Positions 8,001-17,313 of a DNA stretch of 64,000 bases are shown here, piece by piece. Every line of letters begins with the position of its first letter. Positions within the stretch are counted from its first letter, which is position 1. The position numbers and the translations under genes are program-made. Below the pieces are notes generated by a model that saw nothing but the letters and a program-made list of their open reading frames with translations, was not told where the DNA came from and did no database searches. Source of the stretch: UBA10324 sp038326325. Lineage in GTDB: Bacteria > Bacteroidota > Bacteroidia > Chitinophagales > UBA10324. Where the stretch lies: NCBI GenBank assembly GCA_038326325.1, contig JBBQJW010000016.1, forward strand, positions 1 through 64,000, read 5' to 3'.

Positions 8001-9752
8001 CTAATTAATTGTTGCTTTTATCACCACAAACCGAATCACAATTGCTTCCGACAACGAACCTGCAGTATTGTTCCGCACAGTTATTTTAAATGAACCTGCA
8101 GCCATAGTGTTAGCTGTTACAGTATAGGCGCCAACAGTTCCGCCTGAATCGTGTTGCGTTATTATTACATCATTGGCAGCAACACTTGAATTGGTAACAG
8201 TAAATGAAACAATAGTTGCGGCAGCTAATGCAGCATTATTCAAAGTAATAGTTCCGCAGTTTTTGTTAAGTGTTACACCTGTTGATTTGTTAGTGATTTG
8301 TGTAACAGCACCACCTGCTCCTGTTGCATATCCGATTCCTGAAGTTGCAGAGGTGCTGGTTATTCCACCAACTACCTGCAATGTTGTTCCCGGTGTTGTT
8401 ATTCCTATTCCAACACTTCCGCTTCCGAGAATAGTCATTTGAGTTGCAGGTGCATTATCAGCAGTTCCCGAACCACCCGCAGCAGCAACTTTAAAATAAA
8501 TGTTTGAAGTTCCTGTTCCTGTTGAAGTGCCTGACGATAAATTTAAGTCACCACCATTCAGATTTGTTCCTCCGTTAAATGCTCCTCCTGATTGAATGGT
8601 GAAATTAAAACCCGCTGTTCCTGAGTTTGTGTTTCGTTCCATCCATATTGTTCGCGCGGCAGTTCCCTCAAAACTTAAAGTGTTTGTTGGTGATGAAACT
8701 CCGATTCCCACTTTCACTAAATTTCCTCCTGAACCACCAAGCACTAAACTATTGCTTTGACTTACAATAGAGCTATATCCGATTGCAGTAGCATTCGTAA
8801 GCGCTGCTGATCCTGCATCAGCATTACTACCAACAAAAGTATTGTTGCTACCTGTTGTGTTTGTAGTTCCTGCTGTATAGCCAAGTCCTGTATTATAACT
8901 TCCGGTTGTAACACCGCTTAAAGAATTGTAACCTGATGATACATTTCTTCCACCTGTTGTTAAAAGCCGAAGACTATTTACACCAAAAGCAGAATTATAA
9001 ACTCCTGATGTATCGTAGTATAATGAGTTTTGTCCGAAAGCTGAATTACCATTTCCTGTAGTTAATGAATACATTGAATAAGATCCTGTTGCAGTGTTCT
9101 GTCCACCTGTTCTTAAAGCGAATTGCGAATTCATTCCTATTGCAGTATTATCAAAACCTGTAGTGGAAGTTTTCATGCTTGCATAACCTAAAGCAGTATT
9201 ATTAAATCCGGTTGTGTTGTTTAACAGTGAAGACCATCCCAATGAACTGTTACTTGTGCCTGAGGTATTTGCCTTACCTGAATTAAAGCCTACGAAGGTG
9301 CTGCCATTATATGTGTTGTTATTTCCTGCCTGATAACCGTAAGTGGTATTTCCCTCCGTAGAATTTCCAACTCGCCCTGATTTTTGATTATTAACTTTTA
9401 AGGTAAAAGGAATATCATCAGTAGTTCCCAAAAAATTTGTTCCATCAACAGTCCCACTATTTCCGATTATTGACCAACCGGAAGCAATTAATGGCAACCA
9501 TTGGGTTCCATCATAATACCAGAAACCGGCGCCTCCATCTGTCTGATATATTAATAGTCCGGTTGCAGGAGATGAAATGGATCCTTTCTGTGCCTCAGTC
9601 ATTCTCGGTGTCAGCATTCCCTTAGTTGTTGAAGTCAAATCAAGAAGTGATGATGCGCTTGGGGAAGTGGTTCCAACGCCAACCTGAGCTTCAGATACAT
9701 TTATCAGGATGAGACTATAAAACAATGCAAAGTATGTAAATTTTATTTTCAT
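8001..9752 (-). CDS. Surface fibre protein with YadA-head-like repeats
   Basis: The 583-residue protein has a signal peptide ending SEAQ. The N-terminal motif VGVGTTSPSASSLLDLTST...MLTPRMTEAQ is common in Bacteroidota tail-fibre-like surface proteins. Residues about 130-320 contain about ten units such as NNTALGYASMKT, NTAIGMNSQ and NSAFGQNSL, which match the trimeric YadA-head left-handed roll. Glycine-rich domains follow. No T9SS tail is present (it ends VIRFVVIKATIN), so either another export route or a non-canonical signal is needed. An adhesin role is inferred. The gene is divergent from the one at 10063. The shared 310-base gap holds LytTR-like repeats, so regulated expression is likely. 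Confidence 0.8.
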   Translation of the reverse strand: MKIKFTYFALFYSLILINVSEAQVGVGTTSPSASSLLDLTSTTKGMLTPRMTEAQKGSISSPATGLLIYQTDGGAGFWYYDGTQWLPLIASGWSIIGNSGTVDGTNFLGTTDDIPFTLKVNNQKSGRVGNSTEGNTTYGYQAGNNNTYNGSTFVGFNSGKANTSGTSNSSLGWSSLLNNTTGFNNTALGYASMKTSTTGFDNTAIGMNSQFALRTGGQNTATGSYSMYSLTTGNGNSAFGQNSLYYDTSGVYNSAFGVNSLRLLTTGGRNVSSGYNSLSGVTTGSYNTGLGYTAGTTNTTGSNNTFVGSNADAGSAALTNATAIGYSSIVSQSNSLVLGGSGGNLVKVGIGVSSPTNTLSFEGTAARTIWMERNTNSGTAGFNFTIQSGGAFNGGTNLNGGDLNLSSGTSTGTGTSNIYFKVAAAGGSGTADNAPATQMTILGSGSVGIGITTPGTTLQVVGGITSTSATSGIGYATGAGGAVTQITNKSTGVTLNKNCGTITLNNAALAAATIVSFTVTNSSVAANDVIITQHDSGGTVGAYTVTANTMAAGSFKITVRNNTAGSLSEAIVIRFVVIKATIN

Positions 9753-10062
9753 AGTTGCCGTTTTTATTGAGATAAGTAATACTGTTTTAACTCCTTTTTG
9801 TTACAACATTATGTAACTATATTACCGTTCAGCAATACTATTTTACCGTTCAATAGTATTTTATTATCGTTCAGTAACATATTCAAAAATTCTGCGTAAT
9901 GACCCTTCAACAAATAAAAGTCATGAAATTTTCAACACAATTCTCAACAACAAAAAGCAATGGTTTACCCTGCACAGTGTGCATAGCCAGCCTCGTTTTA
10001 CAACTGCACGAAAGCAAGTTTACGACCCGATTTTTTTTAATTCATTCTTAAAACCTTCACTC
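9753..10062. promoter_or_regulatory. Divergent intergenic region with phased repeats
   Basis: This 310-base gap separates the YadA-like gene from the HYR gene. It holds an inverted repeat GTTACA-N6-TGTAAC at 9800-9817 and three phased direct repeats at 9824-9874. Part of it (from 9979) stays open in frame with the downstream gene, but the signal peptide places that start at 10063. Confidence 0.6.
9824..9874 (+). promoter_or_regulatory. Three 21-bp-spaced LytTR-like operator repeats
   Basis: ACCGTTCAG (9824), ACCGTTCAA (9845) and ATCGTTCAG (9866) are spaced exactly 21 bases apart, two helical turns. The first fits the LytTR consensus [TA][AC][CA]GTTN[AG][TG] fully and the other two miss one position each. 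LytTR regulators bind 9-base direct repeats separated by 12-13 bases, as here. No LytTR regulator gene lies in this window. Confidence 0.6.
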
Positions 10063-12018
10063 ATGAATACAAATTTTTACAACTCATTAAGTAATCATTT
10101 CGGTTTTAAAGCGGTATCGAAAACTCTGTTTATCATTTTCCTATTCTCTTATTCTTCACAACTTTTCGCTCAAAGTGTTCCAGCCGCACCGACCTCAGTA
10201 ACTGCAAGCCCGTCCGTTATCTGCATGGGAAGTTTAGCTTCACTAAAAGCAACTTCACCTGGCAACTCCATCAGATGGTACACTGAAAGTACAAGCACTG
10301 TAACAGTCGGAACAAGTGCAAGTGGTGCAAATTTTTCAGTTTCTCCTTCGGTTGCCACTACTTATTACGCAGAAGCTTATACTTCACTTGGAATAGCGAG
10401 CGCAACAAGAACTTCTGTTACAGTTATCGTAAATACAATTCCTGAAATAATTTCTGTACCACAGGATATAATGACAAGTAATACTCCCGGAGATTGCGGA
10501 GCTATTATTAATTATCCAAGTGTAACAGTTGTAGGAATTCCAGCCCCTTCTGTTATTTATTCACAACCTTCGGGCACTCACTTTCAGGTAGGAACAACAA
10601 CAGTTTTAACAACTGCGGTTAATACTTGCGGAAGTTCTTCTCTTTCTTTTGATGTAACAGTCAACGATGTTGAATATCCTGCAATGGTCACACCTCCGAA
10701 TATTAATCTCACAGCCCCTTCTGGGTCAACAACAGTTTCAAATGTTGATCTCGGAACTCCGATTGTAACAGATAATTGCGGAGAATATACCATTTCAAAT
10801 AATGCTCCTTCAACTTTTCCAGGCGGAACAACCGTCATAACCTGGACTGTTACAGACTCACATGGTCATTCTGTTACCACAACACAAAGTGTAACAGTAG
10901 TTGTTTCTAACACAGCTCCTGTTTTAAATGATATTACTTCAAACGACGCTGATAATATTATAGCACAATTCACTTGTGCAACATTAAACATCGGCTGGTT
11001 AGATGAGCCAAATGGTGGCCCTTATACCATTGATGTTGATTGGAGAGATAGTTCAGCGCATACAGTACTAACAGGAGTAAGTGCTCATAGTGTTACACCT
11101 TCGCATACCTATAATAAAACAGGGGTGTTTGCTCCAGTAATTAAAATTTCAGATGGCAGCAATGCGAAAGACACCATCGTTTTCAAATATCTGGTTGTTT
11201 ACATTGTAGGAAATTACAGCACAACAACCGAAGGAGAATTTACTGCTCCTGCTGGTTCTTTAGTTTCAAATCCAAATTTGTCTTTATGTAATCGCAAAGT
11301 TGAATTCGGTGTTGAGTGCAAACCTAAAGCGTGTCATCCCGGAATGTTTGATGGTGAAGTTGAAATCGAATTAAACGGGGGTCATTTTGAGTTTGAAACA
11401 GAAAAAATTGACTGGGATTATTTAGCTGTATCAGCTTGCTTCCTTGCAACATTTGAAGGTTCAGGATATTTATATCCTGAAGGGCATCACAATGGCTGCC
11501 ACGGAAGATGTCATGGTGGGTGTAACAATAACTCTGGGCACCACTACGGAATTTTAATAGTACAATCTGATAAATATAAAAACACTTCTAACGCAAATAA
11601 AGTGAGAATTAAAATCTGGAATATTGACAATGGAGCAATTGTATTTGACACACAAATGGGAGCCCCTGATTATGCTTTACCAACAACTACATTATCGAAA
11701 GGTTGTGTGAAAGTTAAAGTTCCAAATAATTGTGTACCAAGATTAGAAGATGCTGATGGAATGATGTTCACGGGAGCTTTCCAAACCATCGTTGCGCCAA
11801 ATCCATTTACTTCTGATTTTAAAATTGATGTTTCTTCAATGTCTGAATCAAATATCAATGTTGAAATTTATGATGTGGTTGGAAAATTAGTTCAATCAAT
11901 TCCTAATGTTTCAGTGAATGAAACATTCACTGTTCAAAATGATTTGCCAACGGGAGTTTATTTTGTTCGAATCACTCAGGATGAAAATTCGCAGGTTGTG
12001 CGCGTTATTAAGCAGTAA
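10063..12018 (+). CDS. Secreted Ig-like/HYR-domain protein with Cys-His cluster and T9SS domain
   Basis: The start is set at the ATG at 10063 because the signal peptide (KTLFIIFLFSYSSQLFAQ) follows it; an earlier ATG at 9979 would add 28 unsuited residues. The 651-residue product carries an Ig-like domain (PAAPTSVTASPSVICMGS). One clear HYR domain with VPQDIMTSNTPGDCGA follows, then a second HYR-like segment. A PKD-like region and a Cys/His-rich patch (GCHGRCHGGCNNNSGHHYG, about residue 490) come next, and last a T9SS tail (VAPNPFTSDFKI). HYR domains are usually adhesive. The Cys/His patch could bind metal, which is inference. Seven TGTAACAG words lie within about 590 bases (10309-10897), the densest cluster here, mostly encoding Val-Thr. 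Confidence 0.82.
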   Translation: MNTNFYNSLSNHFGFKAVSKTLFIIFLFSYSSQLFAQSVPAAPTSVTASPSVICMGSLASLKATSPGNSIRWYTESTSTVTVGTSASGANFSVSPSVATTYYAEAYTSLGIASATRTSVTVIVNTIPEIISVPQDIMTSNTPGDCGAIINYPSVTVVGIPAPSVIYSQPSGTHFQVGTTTVLTTAVNTCGSSSLSFDVTVNDVEYPAMVTPPNINLTAPSGSTTVSNVDLGTPIVTDNCGEYTISNNAPSTFPGGTTVITWTVTDSHGHSVTTTQSVTVVVSNTAPVLNDITSNDADNIIAQFTCATLNIGWLDEPNGGPYTIDVDWRDSSAHTVLTGVSAHSVTPSHTYNKTGVFAPVIKISDGSNAKDTIVFKYLVVYIVGNYSTTTEGEFTAPAGSLVSNPNLSLCNRKVEFGVECKPKACHPGMFDGEVEIELNGGHFEFETEKIDWDYLAVSACFLATFEGSGYLYPEGHHNGCHGRCHGGCNNNSGHHYGILIVQSDKYKNTSNANKVRIKIWNIDNGAIVFDTQMGAPDYALPTTTLSKGCVKVKVPNNCVPRLEDADGMMFTGAFQTIVAPNPFTSDFKIDVSSMSESNINVEIYDVVGKLVQSIPNVSVNETFTVQNDLPTGVYFVRITQDENSQVVRVIKQ

Positions 12019-12044
12019 TAAGTTACCAGTTAAGTAATTGATAG

Positions 12045-12078
12045 AATGGCTGAGAATTGAATTTTCTCAGCCATTTTT
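12045..12078 (+). terminator. Rho-independent terminator after the HYR gene
   Basis: AATGGCTGAGAA and TTCTCAGCCATT pair perfectly around a 6-base loop, followed by TTTATTTT. It lies 27 bases beyond the stop at 12018. Confidence 0.85.
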
Positions 12079-12161
12079 ATTTTACCTTGGAATTTTTACA
12101 TCATTCATTTTCATGTTGACAATATCATTTCATAAAAAATATTTCAGGTAGACAGTAGAAT

Positions 12162-12169
12162 TAATTTTG
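12162..12169 (+). promoter_or_regulatory. -7 element of the small gene-ftsE operon
   Basis: TAATTTTG matches TAnnTTTG. Transcription would begin near 12176. This rules out a TTG start at 12167, which lies inside the element, and favours the ATG at 12197. Confidence 0.55.
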
Positions 12170-12196
12170 AAAAAAAATTTCCGAACAGCTTCTTCA

Positions 12197-12400
12197 ATGT
12201 ACATCATCAAGATAAAAGGCAAAGTAAAAATTCCGGACTATGTGCAGATTCGCGATGATAAGTTCACCTTGCTTGCATACTTCCGTGCTGATAGACCGGA
12301 AAATGCTTTGCTGAAATGCGGTCTCGGCGCAAGTGAAGAAAAGATAAAAAAGATTATTTCTGAATTGGATTACGGAAAAATTTTAAAACTCGAACTCTGA
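12197..12400 (+). CDS. Small conserved protein coupled to ftsE
   Basis: The 67-residue product begins MYIIKIKGKVKIPDYVQIRDD and contains AYFRADRPENALLKCGL. It has no signal peptide or membrane segment. The ATG at 12197 is chosen over the upstream TTG because a -7 element overlaps the latter. Its stop overlaps the ftsE start (ATGA), so the two are translationally coupled. A small protein of this kind often precedes FtsE-like ATPases in Bacteroidota; its function is not known to me. A role near the FtsEX divisome or peptidoglycan system is suggested only by position. Confidence 0.75.
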   Translation: MYIIKIKGKVKIPDYVQIRDDKFTLLAYFRADRPENALLKCGLGASEEKIKKIISELDYGKILKLEL

Positions 12401-13089
12401 TGAACCACAATATTATAGAATTGCACGATGCAGTTATTTATCAGGACGAAGCGCTTGTACTCAACGATGTTAACCTTAATATCAACGCGAGTGAATTTGT
12501 TTACTTAGTTGGAAAAACAGGAAGTGGAAAAAGTTCGCTACTCAAAGTTTTGTATGGCGATTTGGATATTGCAGGTGGAACCGGAACAGTTTGCGGTTAT
12601 GATTTGCAAAAATTAAAAGCAAAAGAAATTCCTTTTCTAAGACGCAAACTTGGGATTGTATTTCAGGATTTTCAATTACTAACTGACAGAAGTGTAAATG
12701 AAAATTTATTATTCGTTTTGCGCGCAACCGGGTGGACTGATAAAACAAAAATGAATGAACGGGTTGCTGAAGTGCTTGCAATGGTTGGTCTTAGTACTAA
12801 AGATTTTAAAATGCCCCATGAACTTTCTGGTGGCGAACAACAACGGATTGTAATTGCCCGAGCATTGCTGAATCATCCCGAACTAATTCTTGCTGATGAA
12901 CCCACCGGAAATCTCGACCACGCAACTTCAGATGATATAATTCAACTGTTACAGAAGATTTGTCGGGAAGCAGGAACAGCAGTATTAGTTGCTTCTCATG
13001 ACTTAATGGTGATCGGAAAATTTCCTTCCCGCACTTTGATATGCGAAGGGGGAAGAATTACTGAGCAGGTTGCTCAAGCAACTGTATAA
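12400..13089 (+). CDS. ftsE: FtsE-like ABC transporter ATPase
   Basis: This 229-residue cytoplasmic ATPase has all the ABC motifs: Walker A GKTGSGKS (38-45), Q-loop Q89, signature LSGGEQQR (142-149), Walker B LILADEP (162-168) and H-loop H200. Length and the ADEPTGNLD motif place it in the FtsE/LolD/MacB group. The small coupled gene upstream supports FtsE. FtsE pairs with the membrane protein FtsX to activate peptidoglycan hydrolases at division; no ftsX lies nearby. Its last 32 bases overlap the opposing glycosyltransferase gene. A TGTAACAG word in reverse (12946) encodes Leu-Leu-Gln here, not Val-Thr. Confidence 0.85.
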   Translation: MNHNIIELHDAVIYQDEALVLNDVNLNINASEFVYLVGKTGSGKSSLLKVLYGDLDIAGGTGTVCGYDLQKLKAKEIPFLRRKLGIVFQDFQLLTDRSVNENLLFVLRATGWTDKTKMNERVAEVLAMVGLSTKDFKMPHELSGGEQQRIVIARALLNHPELILADEPTGNLDHATSDDIIQLLQKICREAGTAVLVASHDLMVIGKFPSRTLICEGGRITEQVAQATV

Positions 13090-14185
13090 GTTTAAGTGCG
13101 TTGTTTCTGTTACTGAAATTTTCTTCGAGAATACTTATTCTTCTATCGGCTTCTTCTTGTGTGAATTCATTTTCCATGAGATGATGAATCGTATCAACCA
13201 TTTCTTCAGAGTGTTCTTTAATAAGACATAGATCTTCCAATCCGCTTTCTTCAACCATCATTTTATTTACGAGCACATATCTCCCCCTAAAAAGTGCATT
13301 AAGCAATTTCAGCTTTGTTCCTGTTTGCTGAAAAGTTGGCAACACATTCACTTGTGCATTCGCAAGCAACTCATTCAACTTTGCTTCAGTCGGATTTTCT
13401 ACCAATTGAATATGGGAATATGGAGCTATCAGTTTTTTAAGTGTAACAGATGGTTGAGCTCCTGCTATAACACATGGATAATTTACTTTACTAAAGACTT
13501 TACTAATCAACCAAGCAGCAGCTTGTATGTTTTCGCTGATTGATAAATTACCATGATATAGAATGAATTCACCTCTCCCCTTTTTGCTTATGCAAATTTC
13601 ATTCGGATGAAATGCGGGAAGAAAAGTTGTCTGATTGTATTTCGCAGCAAGTGTTTTAAAATCTAAATGAGAAATCGGAAGAATGTGATTTGCCTTCTTC
13701 AAAATCTTTTCATAAAATTTCAGCTTTACCGATTCAGTATAAAAATAAAAACGGCGCAACATGTTTTGTTCTGATTGGCCGAGTCCGCGATAATAATCCG
13801 CTTCAACATTATGCATACGCACCAACTTGTTTCGCTTTTCTAAAGTCGGAGCATCAAGATGGTAGCAAGTGTGAAGTCCTTCAAATAAAATCGGCGCATC
13901 TCTTTCTTCAAGATTTTTAAGTAACGATTTTGCTCTGCGTGTTTTTACAATATATGGCTTGAAACTACTGAAGTCGCGGAAGCTGTGCTCACGGTGATAA
14001 TAATTTACGCTCTCGCATAAGAGATTTAACTGCTCAGCAGGTTTGCGTCCGTATTCGTAACAGTGCAAATGAATTTTTATTCCTGCTTCCTTCAGTGCTT
14101 TGATTTTGTAATACACATCAATCACGCCCCCATAATCTGGAGGATAAGGAACATTGAAGGAGATAATGTGGAGTTGGTTGGTCAA
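13058..14185 (-). CDS. Glycosyltransferase (GT-B fold), distal gene of the recQ operon
   Basis: The 375-residue protein has an N-terminal Rossmann half with SFNVPYPPDYGGVIDVYYK and a C-terminal half with ILYHGNLSISENIQAA and NVLPTFQQTGTKLKLLNAL. This layout fits a group 1/4 GT-B enzyme with a retained substrate loop. It probably transfers a sugar to a cell-surface glycan; donor and acceptor are unknown. The start appears to be TTG at 14185, overlapping the stop of the upstream glycosyltransferase (TTGA), because the GT-B core begins within ten residues. It is coupled to that gene and converges on ftsE with a 32-base overlap. Confidence 0.8.
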   Translation of the reverse strand: MTNQLHIISFNVPYPPDYGGVIDVYYKIKALKEAGIKIHLHCYEYGRKPAEQLNLLCESVNYYHREHSFRDFSSFKPYIVKTRRAKSLLKNLEERDAPILFEGLHTCYHLDAPTLEKRNKLVRMHNVEADYYRGLGQSEQNMLRRFYFYTESVKLKFYEKILKKANHILPISHLDFKTLAAKYNQTTFLPAFHPNEICISKKGRGEFILYHGNLSISENIQAAAWLISKVFSKVNYPCVIAGAQPSVTLKKLIAPYSHIQLVENPTEAKLNELLANAQVNVLPTFQQTGTKLKLLNALFRGRYVLVNKMMVEESGLEDLCLIKEHSEEMVDTIHHLMENEFTQEEADRRISILEENFSNRNNALKLIQLLEQPAQ

Positions 14186-15273
14186 TGAATCTCTTTAAAC
14201 AATTTCAACAATTTCTCTTTTTCCTTTTCCCAGTTCCATTCTTCCCGCGCCTTCAAACAATTTTGTTTAAAACGCATGTAAAGTTGTTCATTATTCAGAA
14301 GATTATTAAGTGAATTTGAAATTTTTTCTACCTGAAGGTTTTCTAATAACATTGAAACTTCAAATTCTTTATTCAGGTTTTCATACTCGGGAAATTTCAT
14401 GTTGAGCGAAGGAATTCCCGCTTCGGTATAATCGAAAAATTTATTTGCCAGTGAGTGATAATAATTTTTGCTTCGTGCCTCGAGCAAATTAATTCCGATG
14501 TAAGAATCTCGAGTGAGTTGCTTCAACTCCGTTGGAGAAATGAAACCTTTGAACATTACTTTACTTTCCAATTTTAATTCGCTTACTAAGGTTCTTAATT
14601 GTTCTGATAAATCTCCCTCTCCTGCTAAAAACAAGTTTGCGTTTACAGTTTGTATTGCCTTAATTAAAAATTCTAAACCTCTTCCTTCATTCAATGTTCC
14701 CTGATACAGAATTATTTTTTCCTTCTTTTCCTGTTCAAGCAATTCTGTTTTGATTGGAACATTTCTTACGACGGAAAAATCGTTTCCATATTTTGTTTTG
14801 AAATAATCAGCCAATCCTTGTGAAACACAAATTCCTTTTTGAATTCGTTTCGTTGCATACTTCTCAACTCTTAACCATAAATTTTTTATAGCTGGTCTTC
14901 GTTCCACTTCAGGAGTTTCTGCAAAGAGTTCGTGAGCATCATAAATGCACAGTTTGTTTTTCAATTTTGAAATCCATAAACACGGAACAATTGTATCAAG
15001 GTCAACTCCGTAAACAACATCAAATCGCTTTGTAAGAAGGAAAAAAAATAATCGCAGATTGTATTCGATGTAGAATAATTTTCCTTTTTCGAACAACAAT
15101 TTCATTCTGTGTTGTTTGAAATTTTGTTGGTGTAACCATTTTGAATTTTTCTTTTCTCTTCCAACCAATAACACATCGTAACCTGTATCGCGCATAGTTG
15201 AGCAAATCCGAATCATGCGCTGATCATAATTCAAATCGTTGGTGACAGTAAAAATGATTCGCTTTACTTCCAC
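14182..15273 (-). CDS. Glycosyltransferase family 4-like protein
   Basis: The 363-residue GT-B protein begins IIFTVTNDLNYDQRMIRICS, contains YDAHELFAETPEVERRP, and has a C-terminal donor-binding half with LYQGTLNEGRGLEFLI, FLAGEGDLSEQLR and GINLLEARSKNYYHSLANKF. These are typical of retaining GT4 enzymes that use nucleotide sugars. The start is a GTG at 15273, overlapping the 3' end of recQ by 10 bases, so the three genes recQ-GT-GT form one coupled operon. Pairing of glycosyltransferases with recQ has no obvious functional logic. Confidence 0.82.
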   Translation of the reverse strand: MEVKRIIFTVTNDLNYDQRMIRICSTMRDTGYDVLLVGREKKNSKWLHQQNFKQHRMKLLFEKGKLFYIEYNLRLFFFLLTKRFDVVYGVDLDTIVPCLWISKLKNKLCIYDAHELFAETPEVERRPAIKNLWLRVEKYATKRIQKGICVSQGLADYFKTKYGNDFSVVRNVPIKTELLEQEKKEKIILYQGTLNEGRGLEFLIKAIQTVNANLFLAGEGDLSEQLRTLVSELKLESKVMFKGFISPTELKQLTRDSYIGINLLEARSKNYYHSLANKFFDYTEAGIPSLNMKFPEYENLNKEFEVSMLLENLQVEKISNSLNNLLNNEQLYMRFKQNCLKAREEWNWEKEKEKLLKLFKEIH

Positions 15274-17189
15274 TGAAACTGGTGGCTTTCGTTTTCGGTA
15301 ATCATATTCTGGTCAATAAGCCAACGCAAAGTGTGTAACAGTTTTTCTTCATTCACGCCATGCACTTCTGTCAGCAATTGATTAAAAGGGATTTGTTTTT
15401 CACTTAACGAGTTCTTCAGTTGTTCAATTATGTTTTCGAATTCAATATCACTGACCTCCAATTTATTCCGGCGTAAACACACATCACAAATTCCGCAACG
15501 GTTGGTTTCTTCTTCATCAAAATAATTCAACAGTGTTTCATTTCGGCAATGAGCATTATCAGTCAGGTAGTGTATCGTTGCTTCGATTCGTCGGTGATAA
15601 TTTTCCTTTCGCTTGTTTAACAATTCAGTATTAAACGCCAACTGCTCGCTTCGTAATCTTGGTTGCAGAAAAAATAATTGCGGATTTTCATTTCGCTCTT
15701 CGTACTGTAACAGATTATTCTGCTGAAAAATCCGGAGTTGTCTTATGATTTCAATGTAAGTGGTGTTCAATGCCTTCGCTAATTCTTCTTCGCGTATCTG
15801 CGAAAAATAATCGAACACTCCACCATACGAACGCATGATTGCTTTGAGTAACACTTCATGTTCAGGATGCATCACTTCGTAGCGATATAAATTTTCTTTA
15901 TCAACCGTCATCATCAATCGCGAAGGCAGATAAATAGATTCTGAAAATGATAAATACCCTTCCTGCTCTAATAATTTCAGAGAATTCAAAGTGCGAATAG
16001 CGTTCAACTTATATGTTTTCAGAAATTCATTCAAATTGAAATTGAAACTCTCACCTTGCCCCGCTCCTTCTGCAATGCGACAGAAATTTCCGACCGAATC
16101 ATAAACTGTTTTCACTTCTTCCAAATCAGGAAAGCGATCGGCTTCGCGTGTATGCAATTCTGTTATATCAGCGTTGTTGTATAAAATAACTGCAAAAGAT
16201 TTTTTTTCATCACGACCTGCACGACCTGCTTCCTGAAAATAACTTTCTAAATTATCTGGTGTATCCCAATGCACAACTAATCGCACATCCGGTTTATCTA
16301 TTCCCATTCCGAAAGCATTGGTGCAAACAATCACACGCACTTTATTCTGAATCCAGTCTTCCTGTTTTTGCGAGCGCTCACCAAAAGATAGCCCTGCGTG
16401 ATATTCTGTTGCACTCACTTTATTCTGTTGCAGAAATCGCGCAATCTCTTTTGTTCTTCTGCGATTGCGCACATACACAATTGCAGTTCCTTCCTTCTTC
16501 GCAAGCATTTTCAAAATGCGGCCGAATTTATCTTCTTCAAATAAAACTGAATACGATAAATTTTTTCGCTCGAAACTTCTTCGCACAACATGATGCTGTT
16601 TGAATTGAAGTTTCTCCATGATATCAGTACAAACATTTTTTGTTGCAGAAGCAGTGAGCGCAAGCAGCGGGATATTTTTTAACTCTTCGCGCAATTCAGC
16701 AATGCGTAAATACGGGGGCCGAAAATCATAACCCCACTGCGAAATACAATGTGCTTCATCAACTGCCAGCAAATTGATTTTCATTTGCGGAAGGCGCGCG
16801 CGAAAAATATCAGTGGTTAATCTTTCAGGTGAGAGATATAAAAATTTATAATGCCCTTCAACACATTTATCCAATGTTAAATCAACTTCGCGATAACTCA
16901 TACCGGAGTGAATTGCAACAGCAGAAATTTTTCGTGAGCGAAGATTACTCACTTGATCTTTCATCAACGCAATTAATGGAGAAACCACGAGGCACATTCC
17001 GTTCATGTACATTGCAGGAATCTGAAAACAAAGTGATTTGCCTCCCCCGGTTGGCATAAGCGCCACTGTATCCTGCTGATTCAATACTGAAAGAATTACT
17101 TCTTCCTGAAAAGGCCGGAAGTGTTCGTACCCCCAATATTTTTTCAGCAGTGATTTTAATTCTTCTGACTTTGATTCGTCATGCAACAT
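15264..17189 (-). CDS. recQ: ATP-dependent DNA helicase RecQ
   Basis: The 641-residue superfamily 2 helicase unwinds DNA 3' to 5' in recombination and fork repair. Walker A is TGGGKS (47-52), the DEAH box is at 144-147 and is followed by CISQWGYDFRP. Motif VI is QEAGRAGRDE. The zinc-binding region (CRNETLLNYF...CGICDVC) and winged helix are present. The protein ends at QFQWK without an HRDC domain, as in short RecQ forms. The ATG at 17189 is the natural start. It is the first gene of an overlapping operon with two glycosyltransferases. Two TGTAACAG words (15334, 15706) fall in its coding sequence. Confidence 0.93.
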   Translation of the reverse strand: MLHDESKSEELKSLLKKYWGYEHFRPFQEEVILSVLNQQDTVALMPTGGGKSLCFQIPAMYMNGMCLVVSPLIALMKDQVSNLRSRKISAVAIHSGMSYREVDLTLDKCVEGHYKFLYLSPERLTTDIFRARLPQMKINLLAVDEAHCISQWGYDFRPPYLRIAELREELKNIPLLALTASATKNVCTDIMEKLQFKQHHVVRRSFERKNLSYSVLFEEDKFGRILKMLAKKEGTAIVYVRNRRRTKEIARFLQQNKVSATEYHAGLSFGERSQKQEDWIQNKVRVIVCTNAFGMGIDKPDVRLVVHWDTPDNLESYFQEAGRAGRDEKKSFAVILYNNADITELHTREADRFPDLEEVKTVYDSVGNFCRIAEGAGQGESFNFNLNEFLKTYKLNAIRTLNSLKLLEQEGYLSFSESIYLPSRLMMTVDKENLYRYEVMHPEHEVLLKAIMRSYGGVFDYFSQIREEELAKALNTTYIEIIRQLRIFQQNNLLQYEERNENPQLFFLQPRLRSEQLAFNTELLNKRKENYHRRIEATIHYLTDNAHCRNETLLNYFDEEETNRCGICDVCLRRNKLEVSDIEFENIIEQLKNSLSEKQIPFNQLLTEVHGVNEEKLLHTLRWLIDQNMITENESHQFQWK

Positions 17190-17313
17190 TGTTTAAAAAT
17201 AATATTTACGACGACATATTCAGTTTGCAATTGGCAATTTGCAGTTGGCAGTTTTTGTTCCGCCAATATTTTTTGAAAAATCATTTTTAATTTTTCAACT
17301 AATAAAATTTTAA

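Noticed and set aside
9979..10062. Extended N-terminus for the HYR gene
   Set aside because: It would put 28 residues before a clear signal peptide, so the ATG at 10063 is preferred.
12167..12196. TTG start for the small gene before ftsE
   Set aside because: It lies inside a TAnnTTTG promoter element; the ATG at 12197 fits better.
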